Below, one piece after another: positions 24,786 to 31,547 of a stretch of 54,135 nt of DNA. Both the position numbers and the translations under genes were made by a program. Each line of letters begins with the position of its first letter. The stretch's first letter is position 1. The DNA is from Chloroflexota bacterium. GTDB lineage: Bacteria; Chloroflexota; Anaerolineae; Anaerolineales; Villigracilaceae. Location of the stretch: assembly GCA_024434165.1 (NCBI GenBank), contig QMIW01000018.1, positions 1-54,135 of the forward strand, given 5' to 3'. Below the pieces are notes generated by a model. It had not been told where the DNA came from. It saw only the letters and a program-made list of their open reading frames with translations, and did no database searches.

Positions 24786-25247
24786 ATGAAACAAAAACTC
24801 ACGGTCAACAACCAAACCTACGAAGTGGAAATCGAAGATATCCATGCCAGACCCATCGTCGCGCATGTGGACGGGCAGCGGTTTGAGATCATGCCGGGGG
24901 AACAGGAACAGGCTGAAACAAGAAAAGAAGCGGAGGGAAAAACGGAGAGCCAGTCCTTCAAGCCGAATCCTGCGCCCGTCGCTGCGCCATCTCCCAATCT
25001 CGCCCTGAGCGGCAATACACTGACCGCGCCGCTGCCGGGGACGGTCGTCAATATTTTCGTCAAGCCTGGCGATAAGGTGGAAGCGGGGCAGGTGGTGCTG
25101 GTGATCGAAGCGATGAAAATGAAGAACAGCATCCGCTCGATGTGGAGCGGAACGATCCGCGATGTGCTGGTGAGCGAAGGACAAAGCGTGGCGCACAAGC
25201 AGGCGCTCATCAAGTTTGCCGATTTGGGCGAGGCGTCGTGGATGTAA
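24786..25247 (+). CDS. Biotin carboxyl carrier subunit of the decarboxylase
   Basis: 153 residues. A short N-terminal domain ('MKQKLTVNNQTYEVEIEDI') is followed by an Ala/Pro-rich linker (about 45-80) and a C-terminal biotinyl domain with the EAMKM motif; Lys111 is the expected biotinylation site. It shuttles carboxyl groups from the carboxyltransferase to the membrane beta subunit. No biotin ligase gene is in the window. The stop codon lies within the left arm of a palindrome (25246-25287). Confidence 0.94.
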   Translation: MKQKLTVNNQTYEVEIEDIHARPIVAHVDGQRFEIMPGEQEQAETRKEAEGKTESQSFKPNPAPVAAPSPNLALSGNTLTAPLPGTVVNIFVKPGDKVEAGQVVLVIEAMKMKNSIRSMWSGTIRDVLVSEGQSVAHKQALIKFADLGEASWM

Positions 25248-25287
25248 TTACTCAATTACCCAATTACCAGCCAGTAATTGAGTAATT
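25246..25287. repeat. 14-bp perfect hairpin between the biotin-carrier and beta-subunit genes
   Basis: AATTACTCAATTAC (25246-25259) pairs with GTAATTGAGTAATT (25274-25287), AT-rich and without a T-run. Inside an operon it may act as an mRNA processing or stability element ahead of the beta-subunit gene. Confidence 0.6.
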
Positions 25288-25299
25288 CATGAGGAATAA

Positions 25300-26433
25300 A
25301 TGGATTTTTCTTCTTTACTCCCCGAGTTATTGAAAGGACTCTCGAATTTCACACTCGGCAACGGTGTGATGATCCTCGCCGCGTTGGTCTTGATCTGGCT
25401 CGCGGTGTTCAAGGAGATCGAGCCAGTATTATTGCTGCCAATTGGTTTCGGCTGTTTATTGGCGAACATCCCGCTGGCGGGCATGACCGCCGCCCAAGGC
25501 ATGATGGGCGTGCTTTACAACGCAGGCATCAAGACGGAGTTGTTTCCATTGTTGATTTTCATCGGCGTCGGCGCGATGATTGACTTCTCGCCATTGCTCG
25601 CCCAGCCGCGCATGGTTCTGCTCGGCGCGGCGGGACAATTTGGCATCTTCGGCACGCTTATGCTGGCGATTGCGCTTGGCTTCCCGTTGAACGAAGCCGC
25701 TTCGATTGGCGTCATCGGCGCGATAGACGGACCGACTTCGATTTTCGTGGCGACCAAACTCGCACCCGAATTGCTCGCGCCCATCGCGGTGGCGGCGTAT
25801 TCGTACATGAGCTTGATTCCCATCATCCAGCCGCCGTTGATGAAATTATTGACCACGAAAAAAGAACGCCTGATCAAAATGGAATATGCGCCCAAGCCGA
25901 TCTCGAAAAGAACCCTGATCTTCTTCCCGGTGGTGTTGACCCTCGTCGTCGGCTTGCTCGTCCCCGAAGCCACGCCGCTGATTTCCATGCTCATGCTTGG
26001 GAATTTACTCAAGGTCTCCGGCGTCGTAGACCGCCTGAGCAATGCCGCGCAAAACGAGATCATCAACATCGCCACGCTGTTCCTCGGTCTTGCCATCGGA
26101 GCGACCATGAGCGCGGAAGCCTTTTTGAATTTCGATACAGCCAAGATCATGGCACTGGGTCTGGTCGCCTTTGCGCTGGATACGGTGGCGGGATTGCTCT
26201 TCGGGAAACTGATGTCCGCGCTAAGCGGCGGCAGAATCAATCCGCTCATCGGCGCGGCGGGCATTTCGGCGTTTCCCATGGCAGGACGCCTCGCCGCCAA
26301 AACCGCCAACGACGAAGACCCCGACAACTTCATCCTCATGCACGCCATGGGTGCGAATACGGCGGGTCAACTGGGAAGCGTGATCGCCGGTGGGATTTTG
26401 CTTTCGGTGGTGAGCAAGATGCTGGGGATGTAA
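25300..26433 (+). CDS. oadB: Na+-translocating decarboxylase beta subunit (OadB/GcdB/MmdB)
   Basis: 377 residues, the usual length. It is a polytopic membrane protein with about 9-11 helices and the family blocks 'VLLLPIGFGCLLANIPLAGM', 'LLIFIGVGAMIDFSPLLAQPR', 'IGVIGAIDGPTSIFVATKLAP' (containing the conserved Asp involved in Na+ binding), 'AAYSYMSLIPIIQPP' and 'NPLIGAAGISAFPMAGR'. It decarboxylates carboxybiotin and couples this to Na+ export, building a sodium-motive force. With the three upstream genes it completes the pump. The start has GAGGAATAA upstream. Confidence 0.95.
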   Translation: MDFSSLLPELLKGLSNFTLGNGVMILAALVLIWLAVFKEIEPVLLLPIGFGCLLANIPLAGMTAAQGMMGVLYNAGIKTELFPLLIFIGVGAMIDFSPLLAQPRMVLLGAAGQFGIFGTLMLAIALGFPLNEAASIGVIGAIDGPTSIFVATKLAPELLAPIAVAAYSYMSLIPIIQPPLMKLLTTKKERLIKMEYAPKPISKRTLIFFPVVLTLVVGLLVPEATPLISMLMLGNLLKVSGVVDRLSNAAQNEIINIATLFLGLAIGATMSAEAFLNFDTAKIMALGLVAFALDTVAGLLFGKLMSALSGGRINPLIGAAGISAFPMAGRLAAKTANDEDPDNFILMHAMGANTAGQLGSVIAGGILLSVVSKMLGM

Positions 26434-26437
26434 CGAA

Positions 26438-26875
26438 TCAATTCATTGCAGGCTTTTTTGATCTAAATTTTTCCAACAACCTCGTCACCAGCATCCCGCC
26501 GGGGACGGCAAAGATAAATGAGAGCAGCGCCGTAAGTACCAAGCCCATCAAAGCCGCGAATCCCACCCATCCGAAGGCATACATCACCGGGTCTTCTTTG
26601 ACCACCGCCCCGGCTGCATCCACACAATGCAACTCATACGCCGTGGCAGGGCGCGAAATGCCATATTCATCGGTCATTGTCGTTTCGTAGGAATACACCT
26701 TGGGGGTCGAATCTGCCGGGCAGATAAATCCCCCCATCGTTTTGATCGCAAACTCACTGGAGGAAAAAACGCCGCCCACCACAAATGCAATCGGCATCAC
26801 ACAACTGCCGATAAATGTGACCAGCAGGAACCAGATCAAACAGCCGGAGAATGCGGTTGTCTTCGCCTTGTTCAT
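26438..26875 (-). CDS. Small two-helix membrane protein of unknown function
   Basis: 145 residues with a GGAGCATCCC ribosome site. Hydrophobic helices lie at about 10-38 and 100-130, separated by an extracytoplasmic loop containing two cysteines ('GGFICPADSTPKVYSYETTMTDEYG' and 'ELHCVDAAG') that could form a disulfide. A basic tail ('RLLEKFRSKKPAMN') follows. I do not recognise the family. It converges on oadB with only 4 bp between stops. Confidence 0.7.
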   Translation of the reverse strand: MNKAKTTAFSGCLIWFLLVTFIGSCVMPIAFVVGGVFSSSEFAIKTMGGFICPADSTPKVYSYETTMTDEYGISRPATAYELHCVDAAGAVVKEDPVMYAFGWVGFAALMGLVLTALLSFIFAVPGGMLVTRLLEKFRSKKPAMN

Positions 26876-26953
26876 GGGATGCTCCTTTCAAGCGATTGTA
26901 GCCGGCATCCCAAAATCCATAACCACTCTTTTGTACCAAACCCGCCAGGGCGG

Positions 26954-27514
26954 TCATTTTCTCCCAGCCAGCCAATCTTCCCTCATGACGCGATACACAT
27001 AAAAATGGACGGGAGTGGTGTAACCCTGCATGGACTCGGGAAACCGATGCGTCCGTTCTTCCATGCGAATCCCCCCCACCGCCTCCTGCATCCTGATGGA
27101 AGCGGTGTTGTCCACATTCGGGGTGGCTTCCACGGCACGGCAATCGGTGTGTTCAAAGAGATAACCCAGTAATCCACGTTTGATTTCCACGCCATATTTG
27201 TTGCCCCAATACTTCGGCAGGAGTTTGACATCCGTGGAGGCAATCCCGTTTTCATCCGGCGGGCGCATTGCACACTCGCCAATGGATTCGCCGTTGTCTT
27301 TTCTTATGACCACCAGCAATTGTTCGAACTCCGACTCGCCGCGCGCACAAATCGTCCTTTCGATCTCATCGCGGGTGATGGGTAATCCTTTCGGAAAACC
27401 GACATTGGTCATCACCTGCGGATCTGTCCATAGCCGAAGGAACAGTTCCACATCGTCAAGCGCTGCCGTGCAGACCGTCAGCCGCGGCGTTTCGAATACT
27501 GGTTTCGAGTTCAC
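26954..27514 (-). CDS. GNAT acetyltransferase (RimJ/RimL-like)
   Basis: 186 residues from a GTG at 27514, preceded by GAGGAAAAC. Typical RimJ/RimL layout: 'ETPRLTVCTAALDDVELFLRLWTDPQVM', the central 'GESIGECAMRPPDENGIASTDVKLLPKYWGNKYGVEIKRGLLGYLFEH' with the acetyl-CoA loop, and 'VEATPNVDNTASIRMQEAVGGIR'. The loop 'YWGNKYGVE' is a slightly altered RxxGxG/A motif. It probably acetylates an amino group of a protein or small molecule; the target is unknown. Confidence 0.87.
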   Translation of the reverse strand: MNSKPVFETPRLTVCTAALDDVELFLRLWTDPQVMTNVGFPKGLPITRDEIERTICARGESEFEQLLVVIRKDNGESIGECAMRPPDENGIASTDVKLLPKYWGNKYGVEIKRGLLGYLFEHTDCRAVEATPNVDNTASIRMQEAVGGIRMEERTHRFPESMQGYTTPVHFYVYRVMREDWLAGRK

Positions 27515-27575
27515 GTTTTCCTCGCAAATGAATATACAACCGGTGAATTATAAACAAAATCACCGCTCCAAAGTA

Positions 27576-27604
27576 TTGTGATTACATCGGCTTGGGACTA
27601 TAAT
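27576..27604 (+). promoter_or_regulatory. Sigma70-type promoter of the PLP-enzyme gene
   Basis: TTGTGA (27576-27581), a 17-bp spacer and a consensus TATAAT (27599-27604). The expected leader is about 26 nt and holds the AAGGAG ribosome site of the gene starting at 27637. Confidence 0.7.
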
Positions 27605-27636
27605 CAAAGTTGTCTGACAAATTCAAGGAGTTCCCC

Positions 27637-29103
27637 ATGACCACCATTGACCTGACCATCCACAAAGACCGCCGCGCCCGCGCCATCCAGCGGGCAAAGG
27701 AACGGAACATCGTCATCCCCACCTACGCCCAAATGAAAGACCCGTCGAAGATTCCCGCCAAAATCAAGGAGGAATTGAGGGGCATTGGATTGTGGGATAT
27801 TCACCCGAGGAATCTTTTCCGCATCAACTGGCATAACCAGCCCACCGCTTCCGGCGGGACTTTTGGCGGGGTCAATTTTCTCGAGCTTCCGTCCACGCTG
27901 ACGGGAGTCAAAGCCCGCATCATTGCCCTCGTTGGCAAGTGGTTTCCGACCGGGGCGCACAAAGTCGGGGCGGCTTTTTCCTGTCTCGTCCCGAGGCTGG
28001 TCACCGGTCAGTTCGACCCGACGACGCAGAAAGCGGTCTGGCCCTCCACCGGCAATTACTGCCGAGGCGGCGCGTATGACTCCGCTTTGCTGGCGTGCGA
28101 ATCCATTGCCATCCTGCCCGAAGGCATGTCGAAGGAACGATTTGAGTGGCTTGCCAAAGTTGCGGGTGAGACGATCAAAACCCCCGGCTCTGAATCGAAC
28201 GTGAAAGAGATTTTCGACAAATGCAAGGAACTCCGCGCCTCCGGGCAGGACTTGATGATCTTCAACCAGTTCGAAGAATTCGGCAACTACCTCTGGCATT
28301 ACGAAGTGACCGGTCATGCCATGGAAGAGGTCTTCAAACAGGCGGCGGGGAAAAATGGAAAATATCGCGGCATGGCGTCCGCCACCGGTTCGGCGGGCAC
28401 CATTGCCAGCGGTGATTACATGAAACAACTCTTCCCCGACAGCAAGATTGTCGCCAGCGAAGCGCTGCAATGCCCGACCCTGCTCGAAAACGGATTCGGC
28501 TCGCACCGCATCGAAGGCATCGGCGACAAGCACGTGCCCTGGGTTCACAACGTCAAGAACACCGATGTGGTCGTCGCCATTGACGATAACGCCGTGGTCA
28601 ACCTTGCCCGCTTGTTCAACGAAGAAAATGGGCGCGCCTATCTCGTTCAAAAAGGCGTCCCCGAATCTCTCGTCTCCAGTCTTGATCTTCTTGGCTTTTC
28701 AGGCATCTCCAACGTCCTCTCCTGCATCAAAGCCGCCAAATACTACGAAATGGGCGAGGACGACATCATGCTCACCGTGCTGACCGATTCGATGGAACTC
28801 TACCGCTCGCGCCTGCACGAGATGCACCAGGAATTCGGCAAATACACCGAACGCGCCGCCGCCGCCGATTTTGCCCGCTACCTGCACGGTCAATCCACTG
28901 ACAACATGCTCGAACTCCGCTACACCGACCGCCGGCGCGTGCATAACCTGAAATACTACACCTGGGTCGAGCAGCAGGGCAAAACCTACGAAGAAATCCA
29001 GGCGCAGTGGTACGAACCCAATTACTGGACGGATGTGCAAAAACAGGCAGATGAAATTGACGAGTTGATCGTCGAGTTCAACAAGGAAGTTGGCTTGGTG
29101 TAG
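27637..29103 (+). CDS. PLP-dependent enzyme of the cysteine synthase/threonine synthase fold (beta-family)
   Basis: 488 residues from the ATG at 27637 behind AAGGAG (an ATG 27 nt upstream has none). The fold-type II PLP lysine is most likely Lys109 in 'WFPTGAHKVGAAFSC'. A glycine-rich phosphate loop lies in 'ATGSAGTIASGDYMK'. An N-terminal 60 residues ('IPAKIKEELRGIGLWDIHPRNLFRINWHNQP') and a long C-terminal extension set it apart from cysteine synthase. This longer class is usually annotated only as PLP-dependent protein subunit beta. A lyase or racemase acting on an amino acid is likely; the substrate is unknown. Confidence 0.88.
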   Translation: MTTIDLTIHKDRRARAIQRAKERNIVIPTYAQMKDPSKIPAKIKEELRGIGLWDIHPRNLFRINWHNQPTASGGTFGGVNFLELPSTLTGVKARIIALVGKWFPTGAHKVGAAFSCLVPRLVTGQFDPTTQKAVWPSTGNYCRGGAYDSALLACESIAILPEGMSKERFEWLAKVAGETIKTPGSESNVKEIFDKCKELRASGQDLMIFNQFEEFGNYLWHYEVTGHAMEEVFKQAAGKNGKYRGMASATGSAGTIASGDYMKQLFPDSKIVASEALQCPTLLENGFGSHRIEGIGDKHVPWVHNVKNTDVVVAIDDNAVVNLARLFNEENGRAYLVQKGVPESLVSSLDLLGFSGISNVLSCIKAAKYYEMGEDDIMLTVLTDSMELYRSRLHEMHQEFGKYTERAAAADFARYLHGQSTDNMLELRYTDRRRVHNLKYYTWVEQQGKTYEEIQAQWYEPNYWTDVQKQADEIDELIVEFNKEVGLV

Positions 29104-29125
29104 AAGACCCCGAAACTGTTTGTCG

Positions 29126-29170
29126 AAAGTGGAAAGCAGCGAGTAAAATCAACTCAACGCTTTCCACTTT
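29126..29170. repeat. Hairpin after the PLP-enzyme gene
   Basis: AAAGTGGAAAGC (29126-29137) and GCTTTCCACTTT (29159-29170) form 12-bp arms with a 21-nt loop. No T-run follows. The next 40 bp are pyrimidine-rich CTCCAATTCTC-like repeats. Confidence 0.5.
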
Positions 29171-29215
29171 CCATTTCCACACTCAATTCTCCAATTCTCT
29201 AATCTCCACTCTCCA

Positions 29216-29779
29216 ATGCTCTCCCCCACTTCCCTCGTCCTCGTCTGCCTCCTGCCCACGCCGCGGGATTTGGAGATCGCCCGGCTGTTGGGCTGGTATC
29301 GCATCCCGCTGCGCACCGCGCCGAAAGTGGTCGCTGTGGACTTTCTGGCTTTTTACCAGCCCTCGGCATTCGGCGAACGCGGCGGACAGATCGAGTACAT
29401 CGCCGAAGTGCGCGGGCACGAACTGACCACCCGCGCGGAGTTGTTGAAAGACGAGCCGGAGCATCCGCGCGCCCGCGAAGAGTATTACAAGATTCAACTC
29501 GGCGGGCTGGAGAAACTGCGCGAACCCATCAAAACCGACAAATGGAAGCGCCTGACGTTTTTGTACTCCACCGGCGAGTACCTGATGAACGCAAAATCGC
29601 TCAACGACCTGGTAATCGAAGGCGAGGAACGCCAGCTGCTCTGGAAAAGCCTGCGCGAACGCGCCGAAAACGAGCAGTTGTACAAAACCGACCTGCCCGA
29701 AGCGGATATCCCGCCGGATGTGTTGATGGCATTGCTGGGAATCAAGGAACTCCAGGGGGACTACGCCAAATCCGAATAG
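29216..29779 (+). CDS. Conserved hypothetical protein
   Basis: 187 residues, mostly soluble. It opens with a hydrophobic strand ('SLVLVCLLPTPRDLEIARLLGWYRIPLR') and contains 'VAVDFLAFYQPSAFGERGGQIEYIAEVRGHELTTRAELL' and 'EYYKIQLGGLEKLREPI'. The pattern suggests an alpha/beta domain, possibly PD-(D/E)XK- or EVE-like, but no motif is decisive. I do not recognise a named family. The start has no ribosome site. Confidence 0.65.
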   Translation: MLSPTSLVLVCLLPTPRDLEIARLLGWYRIPLRTAPKVVAVDFLAFYQPSAFGERGGQIEYIAEVRGHELTTRAELLKDEPEHPRAREEYYKIQLGGLEKLREPIKTDKWKRLTFLYSTGEYLMNAKSLNDLVIEGEERQLLWKSLRERAENEQLYKTDLPEADIPPDVLMALLGIKELQGDYAKSE

Positions 29780-29793
29780 TTCTCATGGTCTCC

Positions 29794-29822
29794 TTGCCCG
29801 CCTCCCCCAGAAGTGATACACT
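29794..29822 (+). promoter_or_regulatory. Promoter of a likely leaderless gene
   Basis: TTGCCC (29794-29799), a 17-bp spacer and TACACT (29817-29822) end 7 nt before the ATG at 29830. No ribosome site is present, so the mRNA probably starts at the start codon. Confidence 0.5.
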
Positions 29823-29829
29823 TTAAGAA

Positions 29830-31437
29830 ATGCCCGCGGACCTGTTGTTCGTGACCCCTTCGTCCAGCCTCGGCGACACCGTAAAGCGTTCGCTGGAGGG
29901 AACGAATTTCTACCGAGTCCATGTTGTCAACAACAAGGCTTCTGCCGTTGTGCGCGCAGATGAAATCGGGGTCCCGCTGGCAATGTTGGATTATGCGCTT
30001 GACGAAGATTGGGTGCAGGAGATCGGCATCGCCCTTCGCACGGTCAGCCCGACGATCAATCTCATCATCCTCTGTGATGACCAGGATGCGCCGCCTGCGT
30101 TCGATGCACTGCGCCCCTGGATCCTTGTCCGCAAGCCGTTCAGATTGGCAGATTTTATGACCGCGATCAGTCAACCCCAGCCCCAGCCGAAGCCTGTCTC
30201 CCCATCCACCACCCTGTTGACGATGCCGTGGCTCAACGATGCCAACAAAGCCGCCCAGCACCTCACCCGGCTCACATTGGAATCCTCGGCGCAAGCCGCG
30301 TTGATCACCCGCAAAAACGACCTGTGGGCGTACGCGGGCGGTCTCTCGCAGAATGCCGCAAAGGAAGTGGCGCAGACCGTCACCCGCAACTGGGATGGAC
30401 AGAAAGGCTCGGACCTGCTGCGCTTCATCCGGCTGGAAAGCACCAAAGCCGAGCACATGCTGTACGCCACCCGCCTCACATCGGATACGGTGCTTGCGCT
30501 TGTCTTCGACGCCGAAACTCCCTTCAGCACCATCCGCGCACAGGCGAGTCAACTGGTGAGCGATTTCGGCGCGGAACGGACGGAATCCGCCTCCCAGCCT
30601 TCCCCAACCGAAACGGACGACGAACCGCTGAACATCCCGCCCATCTCGGATATTCTCTCCGACATCCCCGCCCCGAACCCCGAACCGCTCACTTCGCATG
30701 AATTCAGGCTCCCGCAAAAAGAGGAGCCGTTCGACCCCAACCAGACGCGCCTCTCGGAGCCGCTCTCGAACGCCTCCGTGTTCAGCCGCGAGCCTTCGCC
30801 CGCCGTTCGCCGGGGTCAACCCCCAGCGGTGAATCAGGTTCCGGGCGTGGTCGAGACCAAAAGTCAGGAAAGAGGCGGGGCGCAAACCGCTTTCGATGAC
30901 GTGGAAGTGACCGCGCCGTCGCGTCCCAAACCCAGACCGGAAACTCCCATCGCCCGCCCCCAACCCGGCGAAACGGATGTGACGCGCGAAAGTCCATCCA
31001 CCGAGGCGGCGAAGAAACTCGTCGTGGAGCCGGTCTCCGCCGGGCTGTATCACCTGACGTACGCCTGCCTGCTCGTGCCGCGTTTTTCGTCGCATTACAT
31101 CACCGGCGATCTTTCGGACCGCTTGAGTGAATGGCTGCCGGGCATTTGCATCGCCTTCGGCTGGCGGCTGGAGTTTTTGGCGGTGCGCCCCGAATACCTG
31201 CAATGGGTGGTGAACGTGCAGCCCAGCACCTCTCCCGGTTACCTGATGCGCATCATGCGCCAGCAGACCTCGGAAAAAATCTTCCTCGAATTCCCGCGCT
31301 TGAAGAAGGAAAATCCATCCGGCGATTTCTGGGCGCCCGGGTACCTCATCATGGGCGGTTCGCAGCCCCACCCGCCGCAACTGGTGCGCGATTACATCCG
31401 CCAGACACGCACGCGGCAGGGACAGGATAATTCGTAA
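29830..31437 (+). CDS. Receiver-like / Roadblock-like / degenerate IS200-IS605 (Y1) transposase-like fusion protein
   Basis: 535 residues in three parts. (1) Residues 1-115 resemble a response-regulator receiver: Asp54 after strand 3 and Lys102-Pro103 ('LVRKPF') are in place, but the acidic pair of strand 1 is missing ('DLLFVTPSSSLG'). (2) Residues about 130-246 resemble a Roadblock/LC7 domain ('AALITRKNDLWAYAGGLSQNAAKEVA', 'RLTSDTVLALVF', 'STIRAQASQLV'). (3) After a Pro/Ser-rich linker (247-400), residues 404-529 align along their length with Y1 transposases such as IS200 TnpA ('YHL', 'SPGYLMRIMRQQTSEKIFLEFPRLKK', 'DFWAPGYLI', 'VRDYIRQ'). The HUH metal motif is replaced by Tyr456-Leu457-Gln458; the catalytic-position Tyr522 is kept. 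It is probably a domesticated, non-transposing DNA- or RNA-binding protein. Confidence 0.7.
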   Translation: MPADLLFVTPSSSLGDTVKRSLEGTNFYRVHVVNNKASAVVRADEIGVPLAMLDYALDEDWVQEIGIALRTVSPTINLIILCDDQDAPPAFDALRPWILVRKPFRLADFMTAISQPQPQPKPVSPSTTLLTMPWLNDANKAAQHLTRLTLESSAQAALITRKNDLWAYAGGLSQNAAKEVAQTVTRNWDGQKGSDLLRFIRLESTKAEHMLYATRLTSDTVLALVFDAETPFSTIRAQASQLVSDFGAERTESASQPSPTETDDEPLNIPPISDILSDIPAPNPEPLTSHEFRLPQKEEPFDPNQTRLSEPLSNASVFSREPSPAVRRGQPPAVNQVPGVVETKSQERGGAQTAFDDVEVTAPSRPKPRPETPIARPQPGETDVTRESPSTEAAKKLVVEPVSAGLYHLTYACLLVPRFSSHYITGDLSDRLSEWLPGICIAFGWRLEFLAVRPEYLQWVVNVQPSTSPGYLMRIMRQQTSEKIFLEFPRLKKENPSGDFWAPGYLIMGGSQPHPPQLVRDYIRQTRTRQGQDNS

Positions 31438-31469
31438 CGCAAAATTCTTTTTGCGCGCGGCGATAAAAG

Positions 31470-31507
31470 AACGCAGAGTATAATGACCTCTGCGTTTTTA
31501 TTTTTTG
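31470..31507 (+). terminator. Rho-independent terminator after the fusion-protein gene
   Basis: Arms AACGCAGAG (31470-31478) and CTCTGCGTT (31488-31496) are followed by a long T-tract. The loop contains TATAAT (31479-31484), which could also serve as a -10 for polA, though no good -35 is seen. Confidence 0.85.
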
Positions 31508-31534
31508 CAGCGCAAGATAATATCTTGCGGCTGC
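31507..31534. promoter_or_regulatory. Palindrome just upstream of polA
   Basis: CGCAAGATA-A-TATCTTGCG (31511-31529), extended by GCAG/CTGC. It ends 13 nt before the polA ATG. It may be an operator or a dispersed repeat; no regulator is assigned. Confidence 0.45.
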
Positions 31535-31547
31535 CGGATGCAAACCC

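Noticed and set aside
29830-31437. An active IS200/IS605 transposon
   Set aside because: The HUH motif is lost, the domain is fused to about 400 other residues, and no IS end hairpins or accessory gene flank it.
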